Below are positions 1 through 5,421 of a stretch of 5,421 bases of DNA, piece after piece; the stretch's first letter is position 1, and each line of letters starts with the position of its first letter. The stretch covers positions 1-5,421 of the forward strand of contig JAJDEL010000765.1 of the NCBI GenBank assembly GCA_029259835.1, written 5' to 3'. Made by a program: the position numbers and the translations under genes. The stretch is from Planctomicrobium sp. (GTDB lineage Bacteria; Planctomycetota; Planctomycetia; Planctomycetales; Planctomycetaceae). The notes beneath the pieces were generated by a model. The model ran no database searches, was not told the DNA's origin, and saw only the letters and a list, made by a program, of their open reading frames with translations.

Positions 1-486
1 CGGGTGAGCGTTGACGGACTCAAGTCAGTGCTTCCATCTAAAGACTTCGATTTTTATCTTTGCGGGTCTCAGGAAATGGTCCGTTCTCTCGCCGACCAAC
101 TTGCTGACTGGGGTGTAGAAGGTGATTTTATTCATAAGGAAGGGTTCGGAGGACTTCAAGTTTCTAAAACAATCTCTCAGGAAAAAGTTCCTGCTCCGGA
201 AATTGACGGGCAAAGCAAAAAAAAGCCAGGCCTGCCCGTCGTGAGGTTTGAGAAATCCAAAAAGACCGTCGAGTGGGATTCTACTGCGGAAACAATTCTT
301 GATCTGGCAGAGCAGCATGGAGTCGAAATTGAATCCGTTTGCCGTTCCGGGAGTTGTGGGGCGTGTCAAATCGGTTTGTTATCCGGCTGTGTCAAGTACG
401 ATCAAAAACCAGAAGGAAATAGCCAGGACAAATCGTGTCTGCCCTGTCTGGCAAAGCCTGCAGGTGATATCGTTCTGAACGCATAG
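1..486 (+). CDS. FNR-type flavin reductase with C-terminal [2Fe-2S] ferredoxin domain (5' truncated)
   Basis: The reading frame is open from the first base, so this is the C-terminal 161 residues of a longer protein. The GTG at position 4 looks internal, because the preceding Arg and the following VSVDGLKSVLP read like the loop before the last NAD(P)-binding strand of FNR-family reductases. FYLCGS (residues 18-23 of the fragment) and the later HKEGFG (45-50) match the family's terminal 'YLCGP...E.FG' signature. After a polar linker (about 52-77) comes a plant-type ferredoxin domain with Cys114, Cys119, Cys122 (C-x4-C-x2-C) and Cys149, the standard [2Fe-2S] ligand pattern. An FAD/NAD module followed by a C-terminal [2Fe-2S] domain is the order found in Hcr, PaaE and VanB-type reductases, which pass electrons from NAD(P)H to a partner protein. 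There is no sign of export in the visible part, so a cytoplasmic location is inferred. The specific partner is unknown; the downstream cytochrome and ferredoxin genes make a respiratory or detoxification role plausible. A flavohemoglobin-like or oxygenase-reductase origin cannot be excluded without the N-terminus. Confidence 0.88.
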   Translation, partial: RVSVDGLKSVLPSKDFDFYLCGSQEMVRSLADQLADWGVEGDFIHKEGFGGLQVSKTISQEKVPAPEIDGQSKKKPGLPVVRFEKSKKTVEWDSTAETILDLAEQHGVEIESVCRSGSCGACQIGLLSGCVKYDQKPEGNSQDKSCLPCLAKPAGDIVLNA

Positions 487-533
487 AGTTCCGGACCGAT
501 TCACTAGACATTAATAACACATCATTGATCATC

Positions 534-1709
534 ATGCGTATCCATTCTCAACAATCCAGCGACGCACCTTTGCAGAAGAAATTGCGGTTCAGATTTGCCA
601 CGTCCTGTGTCATTCTGCTAGCCAGTTTTCCATCAGTGATAGGTCAAGAAAAATCAAAAGTCGATTCCAGTGAAAGTTCTGATTTGCAAGCTCACAAGAC
701 AATGGGGTTGGTCCGAGGTGATTGCAAGAAGTGTCATCCCTCGGAAGTCTCGTCCTGGATGAAGTCAACTCATTTTCAGTCTGCGGAATTGCGTCTCTAT
801 TCAAAAACTGGCAACACGAAGAAATATGCCGACGCATTGGGAATCAACAGCCACGAATTGAAGACGACTTCGGTTTGTGCCGACTGCCATGGAACGAAAT
901 CCGTTAAAGAGAACCAGATCACGGTTCTCTCAGGAGTTTCCTGCGAAAAATGTCATGGTGCCGCAGGCGGAGAAACAGGTTGGCTCAACCGGCATCAATC
1001 GTATCATCCATCCGCCATCATTCCCCGTACACAAGAAAGCACTCAGCACAAAAAATCGCGCCTGCAACACTGCGACAACGCCGGTATGATTCGTTCTGGA
1101 AACATCTACTCCATGGTAAAGTCCTGCTACAAATGCCATTTGGTCAATAACGAAAAACTGGTCGCAGCAGGGCACAAACTTGCGAGTACGTTTGAGTTTG
1201 TTTCTTGGTCAGAAGGAGAAGTGCAACACAACTTCCTGCTGAACAGAAACGTTAATGCAAAAGCTCCCAGTCTGTGGTTAGAAAACACAGGCAGTTCGGT
1301 TCAACAGCGACGACGCTTGAAGTTGATCATCGGCACGCTGATGCAGGTTGAGATGGGACTTCGCTCCCGGGCGACAGCAAAAAGTCCAGTGTTGATTCCG
1401 CAGATGGGAGGCATGATCGCCGCCGCCAATGGAAAGCTGATGCAAATCAATGGGGTCGCACCGACGGAAGAAGTTGCTGCGGTCTCTGCCCTGATTCTCC
1501 CGCTGATGGGAACAATCTTCGCCCCCTTACCGAATGATCCTGAAACCTATACCGCTGTCGCTGACAAAGTCTCCAACTTAGCGAAACAGTTTTCCAATGC
1601 ACACGACGGCGAGAAGCTCGCTGGCGTCGACGCCTTACTCGAAGCCACTCCTCAACACTATTCACAACAATACCGAGAAAAGTACGGCACTGAATTGAAT
1701 GCGAAATGA
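534..1709 (+). CDS. Exported tetraheme cytochrome c, c554-like (first paralog)
   Basis: This 391-residue protein has four CxxCH heme c sites: CKKCH 64-68, CADCH 115-119, CEKCH 137-141 and CYKCH 198-202. A basic stretch (KKLRFRF, 15-21) followed by a hydrophobic core (about 22-36) and Gln38 looks like a Sec signal peptide cleaved near residue 37, placing the hemes outside the cytoplasm. Heme spacing and the CADCHGTK block resemble the cytochrome c554 family, which shuttles electrons, for example from hydroxylamine oxidoreductase in nitrifiers. His80, His154, His214 and His232 are shared with the next gene and are candidate distal heme ligands. Residues about 235-391 carry no heme motif and have no function I recognise; IPQMGG and AAANGKL (288-301) are the best conserved part. 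I chose the ATG at 534 because it gives a compact signal peptide; an in-frame TTG at 525 would add three residues. No Shine-Dalgarno sequence is evident. The gene starts 47 bases after the reductase and ends 50 bases before its paralog, consistent with an operon. Confidence 0.9.
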   Translation: MRIHSQQSSDAPLQKKLRFRFATSCVILLASFPSVIGQEKSKVDSSESSDLQAHKTMGLVRGDCKKCHPSEVSSWMKSTHFQSAELRLYSKTGNTKKYADALGINSHELKTTSVCADCHGTKSVKENQITVLSGVSCEKCHGAAGGETGWLNRHQSYHPSAIIPRTQESTQHKKSRLQHCDNAGMIRSGNIYSMVKSCYKCHLVNNEKLVAAGHKLASTFEFVSWSEGEVQHNFLLNRNVNAKAPSLWLENTGSSVQQRRRLKLIIGTLMQVEMGLRSRATAKSPVLIPQMGGMIAAANGKLMQINGVAPTEEVAAVSALILPLMGTIFAPLPNDPETYTAVADKVSNLAKQFSNAHDGEKLAGVDALLEATPQHYSQQYREKYGTELNAK

Positions 1710-1747
1710 TTTTTTGTTTCTCAACGATGGGCCGATTCTGCTGACTC

Positions 1748-1752
1748 AAGGA
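1748..1752 (+). promoter_or_regulatory. Ribosome binding site of the second cytochrome gene
   Basis: AAGGA lies seven bases upstream of the ATG at 1760 and is complementary to the usual 16S rRNA 3' end. It is the only well-placed Shine-Dalgarno sequence in the window and supports the chosen start of the second cytochrome gene. Confidence 0.6.
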
Positions 1753-1759
1753 TTTTCAA

Positions 1760-2869
1760 ATGCCTGCCATCTCAAATCATATTTCGAAATACTCAATGCT
1801 GCTCTTGAGCTTCGCATTCATTCAAGTGAACGGCGTGATCGAAGCGACCGACAAGAGCAATGATCTTGCAAGTGTCGTGGGGACAGAACAGGCGAATTGC
1901 AAGCAGTGCCATCCATCTGAAGTCGAGCACTGGCAGAAAACAACGCACTTCCTCTCCGTGAACCGGCTGGAATACAAAGAGAACTCCAAGAAGTATGCCG
2001 ATGCGTTAGGAATCGAGAGTTCCACCTTAAAGACAACATCAATGTGTGCAGACTGCCACGGAACGAAAACGATTGTCGATGGAACGCCGAAACTTGTCTC
2101 CGGAGTCTCGTGCGAATCATGCCACGGCGGTGCGAAAGATTGGCTGAAGCCTCATGCCGAATACTTCGCCGGACAAAAATTCAAAGACTTAAAAACGATG
2201 CACGTGGAACGCGAGAAGGAAACGCCTGAACATCGCCTGGCTCGAAATGCAGCGACTCGGAAGGCTGGTATGATCCGGCCGGACATGCTGCACGAACTCG
2301 CGCAAAACTGCATGAGTTGCCACATCATCGATAACGAGAAACTGATCCTTGCCGGGCATAAACCAGCGAGCAGCTTTGAGTTGACCTCCTGGCTGAATGG
2401 AGAAGTCCGACACAACTTTTTCATGGACCCGAAAACAAACGCCGATGGTCCAAGTCTGTGGATGAAAACTCACAACGCGACTCCAGAGCAGCGAAATCGA
2501 ACCAAGTTTGTCGTGGGGGAACTGACTCACCTGCAAACCGCACTTCAGCGGCGTGCAACCGCAACGAACGCGATCTACATCCCCCAAATCGGAGGCACCG
2601 TTGCAGCCGCAAACGGGAAGCTCGCTCAAATAAATGCGGTCGCAGGCACTCCACAAACGCAAGCCGCAACGGCAGTCGTCGGACCACTGTTCGGGACGTT
2701 GTTTGCACCACTTCCAACAGATGAAAAAACGTACTTAGACGCCGCAGAAAAAATCGCCGAGCAGACACGAGCGTTCATTAGAGAACACGACGGATCTCAA
2801 CTGCAAGGACTCGACGCACTCATTAATTCGCTCCCAGCACACTTTTCGCAGCAGTTTCGTGACAGGTAG
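1760..2869 (+). CDS. Exported tetraheme cytochrome c, c554-like (second paralog)
   Basis: This 369-residue protein is a clear paralog of the preceding gene. The four heme sites are CKQCH 47-51, CADCH 96-100, CESCH 118-122 and CMSCH 184-188. The N-terminus (Lys10, then a hydrophobic stretch 11-23) is a short Sec-type signal peptide, probably cleaved around residues 25-29. Blocks shared with the first copy include KKYADALGI, CADCHGTK, SGVSCE, NEKL..AGHK, GEV.HNF, PSLW, IPQ.GG..AAANGKL and FAPLP. Candidate distal ligands are His63, His132, His200 and His218. The start is supported by AAGGA seven bases upstream. The heme-free C-terminal half (about 222-369) is again unassigned. The protein ends HFSQQFRDR, eight residues short of the paralog's tail, and its TAG stop lies inside the palindromic repeat that follows, so the native end was probably replaced. 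The role is inferred to be periplasmic electron transfer, perhaps as a partner of or alternative to the first copy. The electron donor and acceptor are unknown. Confidence 0.9.
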   Translation: MPAISNHISKYSMLLLSFAFIQVNGVIEATDKSNDLASVVGTEQANCKQCHPSEVEHWQKTTHFLSVNRLEYKENSKKYADALGIESSTLKTTSMCADCHGTKTIVDGTPKLVSGVSCESCHGGAKDWLKPHAEYFAGQKFKDLKTMHVEREKETPEHRLARNAATRKAGMIRPDMLHELAQNCMSCHIIDNEKLILAGHKPASSFELTSWLNGEVRHNFFMDPKTNADGPSLWMKTHNATPEQRNRTKFVVGELTHLQTALQRRATATNAIYIPQIGGTVAAANGKLAQINAVAGTPQTQAATAVVGPLFGTLFAPLPTDEKTYLDAAEKIAEQTRAFIREHDGSQLQGLDALINSLPAHFSQQFRDR

Positions 2870-2929
2870 GGTCCGCCTTGCGGACCATTGAATGGACAGC
2901 CTATTTTCGGTCCGCAAAGCGGACCCTAC
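2866..2929. repeat. REP/BIME-like paired palindromic repeat
   Basis: Two 21-base arms (2866-2886 and 2909-2929) are inverted copies with one mismatch, separated by 22 bases. Each arm begins, read inward, with GTAGGGTCCGC and is itself a hairpin: GGTCCGC and GCGGACC flank a three-base loop, CTT on the left and AAA on the right. The homology stops exactly at the arm ends. This is the architecture of REP palindromes arranged as a BIME pair, dispersed elements usually mobilised by REP-associated (RAYT) transposases; no transposase is present here. The left arm overlaps the last four bases of the upstream cytochrome gene and supplies its TAG stop. The whole unit could also fold into one 21-bp stem in the mRNA, but no T-tract follows, so it is not a typical intrinsic terminator. 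It may affect mRNA stability or partly uncouple the downstream genes. Membership of a genome-wide family cannot be shown from a single copy. Confidence 0.85.
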
Positions 2930-2958
2930 GTTCCTCCTGAATCATCATCGGTGCGGAA

Positions 2959-4701
2959 ATGCCAGAGACGATCTCGTTATCTCGACCAAAACGCTGGGAC
3001 TATCCCTTCTCTGAGGAATCCAATCCGCCTCGACCATTCACTGATACTGAGATCGATGCGCTACTGGACATGGCCCCGTTTAACGAAATGGATGCCAGCG
3101 GCTTTCGGAAATCGCTTTCTTTGAGAGATATTCTTAAGAACGATACTCGGCGAGTTACTTGCCAGTCGGGAGACATTATCGTTCGCCGTGGCGATTGGGG
3201 CCATTCCGCTTTCCTTGTCCTTTCTGGCCAGGTTCGGGTGGATATTGAGCGTCCGGAATCTTCATTCCCTCCGTCGCTACTTGGAAGGAAATCACCACAG
3301 CGGCGAACGCTGTTTGAATCAATCGCCCAGGTTTGGAAAAATCCTCCCGCACCGGAAAGCCGCACAGTTTCTCACGACGTTGACCCTCGAATCGGATCGC
3401 GAAATAAAGATGGTGAAACTCGCATCTTCCTTCAAGACGTACCCAGCGTTCTTGATGAATATCGAACTGCCGTGATTCAGCCCGGTCAATGGTTTGGCGA
3501 ACTTGCCGCTCTGGGGCGCACTCCACGCACGGCGACAGTCTTTTCTGAAGGCCAGACAGAACTGTTGGAAATTCGCTGGCAAGGTTTGCGCGACTTGATG
3601 CGCTACGACAAAAATAAAGCGATCACGAATGAAGTCGAATCCGCTTTCAGGGAACGTGCTCTCGTTGAATTCCTGAGAAACGAGCCGATGTTCCACGGGT
3701 TGTCAGATCAGAAAATGGAACAACTCGTCGAGAATGTCGAATTTCGAACCTACGGAGAATACGACTCTCCGAAACCATTCAAAGATCTCGCGAAACAAGG
3801 TCACGAAAACAACTTTGAAAATGAAGCCTTGATCTTCGAAGAAGGTCATTATCCGAACGCGGTCTTTTTTGTGAGAAGCGGTCTCGCTCGATTATCAGTC
3901 AAGCACCATCACGGTCAACGAACAGCTGGGTATCTGACACCGGGACAGTCGTACGGGTTTCACGAAATTGCTAGCGGCTGGGGCAAGGAAGTCGCTGTTC
4001 CCTACAGGTATTCTGTTAGAGCAATCAGTTACCTCAGCGCGATTTTGATTCCAACTCATATCGTCGAGACCGTCCTTTTCGATTCTCAAACTTCCTTCAA
4101 TCCGGATCACTCGAATTTCGATTCGCAATCCTTCGTTCCATTCACCTCTGAAGAAGAGATGGCAGTTCCGGATCAGTTGGTCGATTTCCTCGTGGAAAAT
4201 CGATTCATCCAAGGAACTGAAACGATGGTGATCGATTTGGACCGCTGCGTCCGCTGCGATGACTGTGTCCGCGCCTGTGCGACGGCGCACGATAACAATC
4301 CGCGATTCGTTCGGCATGGACCGGTTCACGGCCACCACATGTTTGCGAACGCTTGTCTCCATTGTGCCGATCCGGTTTGTATGGTCGAGTGTCCAACTGG
4401 TGCAATTTACCGCGACTTTGGTGCAGGACATGTTGTCATAAGTGAAAACTCTTGCATCGGATGCGCCCAATGTGCAAACAATTGTCCTTATGACGCGATT
4501 CGCATGGTCCAAATTACCGACCAACAGGGTCACGTCATCGTCGACGAAAAAAATCAACGCCCACTCACGCAGGCAACGAAATGTGATCTCTGCATCGAAC
4601 AACTTGGTGGCCCGGCGTGCCAGAATGCGTGTTCGCACGATGCGTTATTTCGCGTGAATATGAACGATTCTCAAACACTTAACGATGTCTTTGTCCGATG
4701 A
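2959..4701 (+). CDS. Double cyclic-nucleotide-binding domain fused to four-[4Fe-4S] ferredoxin
   Basis: This is a 580-residue fusion with no signal peptide or membrane segment, so cytoplasmic. The first CRP/PKA-type cNMP-binding domain spans about 40-220. It has GDIIVRRGDWGHSAFLVLSG and a textbook phosphate-binding cassette, FGELAALGRTPRTATV (179-194), with Glu181 and Arg190 that would hold the cyclic phosphate; a 60-70 residue insertion (about 98-168) splits its barrel. A second domain (about 235-375) keeps the fold signature (EEGHYPNAVFFVRSGLARLSV) but has a degenerate cassette (YGFHEIASG). From about 420 a ferredoxin module carries sixteen cysteines in four groups: 430/433/436/440, 466/469/474/478, 499/502/505/509 and 542/545/554/558. 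This is the pattern of DmsB/NrfC/PsrB electron-transfer subunits, predicting four [4Fe-4S] clusters. Such subunits normally connect a quinol or heme membrane subunit to a catalytic subunit. There is no helix-turn-helix, so it is not a CRP-type transcription factor. The ATG at 2959 lies 29 bases after the repeat, without a clear Shine-Dalgarno site. The stop overlaps the membrane protein gene by four bases, implying translational coupling and probably physical partnership. Confidence 0.92.
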   Translation: MPETISLSRPKRWDYPFSEESNPPRPFTDTEIDALLDMAPFNEMDASGFRKSLSLRDILKNDTRRVTCQSGDIIVRRGDWGHSAFLVLSGQVRVDIERPESSFPPSLLGRKSPQRRTLFESIAQVWKNPPAPESRTVSHDVDPRIGSRNKDGETRIFLQDVPSVLDEYRTAVIQPGQWFGELAALGRTPRTATVFSEGQTELLEIRWQGLRDLMRYDKNKAITNEVESAFRERALVEFLRNEPMFHGLSDQKMEQLVENVEFRTYGEYDSPKPFKDLAKQGHENNFENEALIFEEGHYPNAVFFVRSGLARLSVKHHHGQRTAGYLTPGQSYGFHEIASGWGKEVAVPYRYSVRAISYLSAILIPTHIVETVLFDSQTSFNPDHSNFDSQSFVPFTSEEEMAVPDQLVDFLVENRFIQGTETMVIDLDRCVRCDDCVRACATAHDNNPRFVRHGPVHGHHMFANACLHCADPVCMVECPTGAIYRDFGAGHVVISENSCIGCAQCANNCPYDAIRMVQITDQQGHVIVDEKNQRPLTQATKCDLCIEQLGGPACQNACSHDALFRVNMNDSQTLNDVFVR

Positions 4702-5421
4702 AATTCCATGCTCGAAGACGAATTTGGTCCGTTGGCGTTTTCTTAATCGTCGCTGCGTCTTTATTCCTCGTTCACCAACTCCTCGAAGCCTCTCACTTCC
4801 CGGTATCATTCATCTCCGGCTGGTTACTCCTGGGAATGGTGGTCTTCCTGGCTGCGTTTGGAATAAGAAAAAAAGTTTCCTTTCTGCCCGCATCAGTTTT
4901 TCCGATAGGAACAGCTGCAACCTGGCTGCAACTGCATCTCTACGTTGGCCTGCTCACATCCGTGGTCTTTGCACTTCATATCGGATTGCGATTTCCAAAC
5001 GGGTTCGTCGAATCAACTCTCGCCTTGTTTTACTTTGGAACCTTTCTCAGCGGCGTCGTAGGCTTGGTTCTTTCTCGATTGATTCCCCGGCGATTAACAG
5101 CTCGTGGAGAAGAAGTTCTTTTTGAGAGGATCCCTGTTTTTCGGAAACAGGTTCGAGAGGAAGTCGAAGAGTTAAGTGGCGTTCATTCAGAAACCCCTGA
5201 ACCATCTGCGTTGATAGAAGTTTACCAGAGTCAATTAAAGTTTTTTTTCACTGGTCCGAGAAATCTCCTCAACCACCTCCTGTACTCGGAACGCCCTCGT
5301 CACCTCTTGTTGCAGCATGTGCAAGGGTATCGACACTTTTTGAGCGAGGAGGAGCAGCCGAAAATGGATCGAATTGTTCAATTGATCAATACCAAGGATC
5401 ACCTCGACTTTCACTACGCGC
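4698..5421 (+). CDS. Cytochrome b-like membrane protein (3' truncated)
   Basis: The ATG at 4698 overlaps the TGA of the upstream gene (ATGA). The frame is open for 241 codons to the window edge, so the C-terminus is missing. A positively charged start (MKFHARRRIW) precedes hydrophobic segments at about 9-27, 36-55, 72-97 and 105-127, which I read as four membrane helices. The third contains His80 and His94 (LQLHLYVG...FALHIG), an H-x13-H spacing like the paired heme-ligand histidines on one helix in cytochrome b and ferric-reductase-type proteins. A second His pair, needed for two hemes, is not visible and would have to lie downstream. After a basic stop (SRLIPRRLTARGEE) there is a charged soluble segment from about 128 to the edge, with no cysteine and several His. 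I infer a heme b membrane subunit passing electrons between the cytoplasmic [4Fe-4S] fusion and quinone or the exported cytochromes. The family name is not certain, and a non-heme membrane anchor remains possible. Confidence 0.8.
   Translation, partial: MKFHARRRIWSVGVFLIVAASLFLVHQLLEASHFPVSFISGWLLLGMVVFLAAFGIRKKVSFLPASVFPIGTAATWLQLHLYVGLLTSVVFALHIGLRFPNGFVESTLALFYFGTFLSGVVGLVLSRLIPRRLTARGEEVLFERIPVFRKQVREEVEELSGVHSETPEPSALIEVYQSQLKFFFTGPRNLLNHLLYSERPRHLLLQHVQGYRHFLSEEEQPKMDRIVQLINTKDHLDFHYA

Noticed and set aside
4..6. GTG at position 4 as the true start of a small stand-alone ferredoxin
   Set aside because: The following residues contain the FYLCGS and HKEGFG parts of an FNR nucleotide-binding domain, which would be useless alone, so the gene must begin upstream of the window.
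525..533. TTG at 525 as start of the first cytochrome gene
   Set aside because: It adds only three residues, has no Shine-Dalgarno support, and an ATG follows at 534 with a normal signal peptide.
2189..2662. 157-codon reverse frame inside the second cytochrome gene
   Set aside because: It is a shadow of a strongly supported tetraheme cytochrome and has no independent coding evidence.
2866..2929. Rho-independent terminator after the second cytochrome
   Set aside because: The stem is strong, but the right arm is followed by GTTCCTCCTG rather than a T-tract, and the paired-hairpin structure fits a REP/BIME repeat better.
3895..4638. Reverse-strand open frame of 247 codons opposite the ferredoxin module
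   Set aside because: It is fully antisense to a region whose + strand product has sixteen correctly spaced cluster cysteines. The reverse product has no recognisable motif.
2959..4701. CRP/FNR-type transcription regulator
   Set aside because: There are two cNMP domains but no helix-turn-helix; the C-terminal part is a polyferredoxin module.
4685..5125. 146-codon + strand frame beginning inside the end of the cNMP-ferredoxin gene
   Set aside because: It is very rich in Arg and Ser with no domain. The frame starting at 4698 gives a coherent membrane protein with an ATGA overlap and stays open to the window edge.

Overview
The window is a fragment of one co-directional (+ strand) redox gene cluster, cut at both ends. 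Tandem tetraheme cytochromes of the c554 type, weak or absent Shine-Dalgarno sites, moderate GC and a REP-like palindromic intergenic repeat suggest an environmental bacterium. Planctomycetota is my best guess, but this rests on general resemblance, not on a marker gene.

Layout. 1-486: 3' end of a flavin reductase of the ferredoxin-NAD(P)H reductase type with a C-terminal plant-type [2Fe-2S] domain. 534-1709 and 1760-2869: two tandem paralogous exported tetraheme c-type cytochromes, each with four CxxCH motifs in the N-terminal half and a heme-free C-terminal half. 2866-2929: a paired inverted palindrome (REP/BIME-like) that overlaps the end of the second cytochrome gene and supplies its stop codon. 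2959-4701: a fusion of two cyclic-nucleotide-binding domains with a 16-cysteine, four-[4Fe-4S] ferredoxin module of the DmsB/NrfC/PsrB type. 4698-5421: 5' part of a membrane protein with a cytochrome b-like H-x13-H helix, overlapping the previous gene by four bases (ATGA) and running off the window.

Working model (inference). The set contains a cytoplasmic NAD(P)H-linked flavin/[2Fe-2S] reductase, a cytoplasmic [4Fe-4S] wire carrying its own cyclic-nucleotide sensor, a heme b-type membrane module and two extracytoplasmic tetraheme cytochromes. These are the parts expected of a transmembrane electron conduit between cytoplasmic reductant and periplasmic hemes, possibly gated allosterically by cAMP or cGMP. 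No catalytic terminal reductase or oxidase is visible, so the direction of electron flow and the substrate are unknown. Nitrogen oxides are one possibility, because c554 and Hcr-like reductases both have such links, but nothing in the window proves it.

No RNA genes, CRISPR arrays, insertion sequences or convincing rho-independent terminators were seen. No gap between genes exceeds 89 bases.
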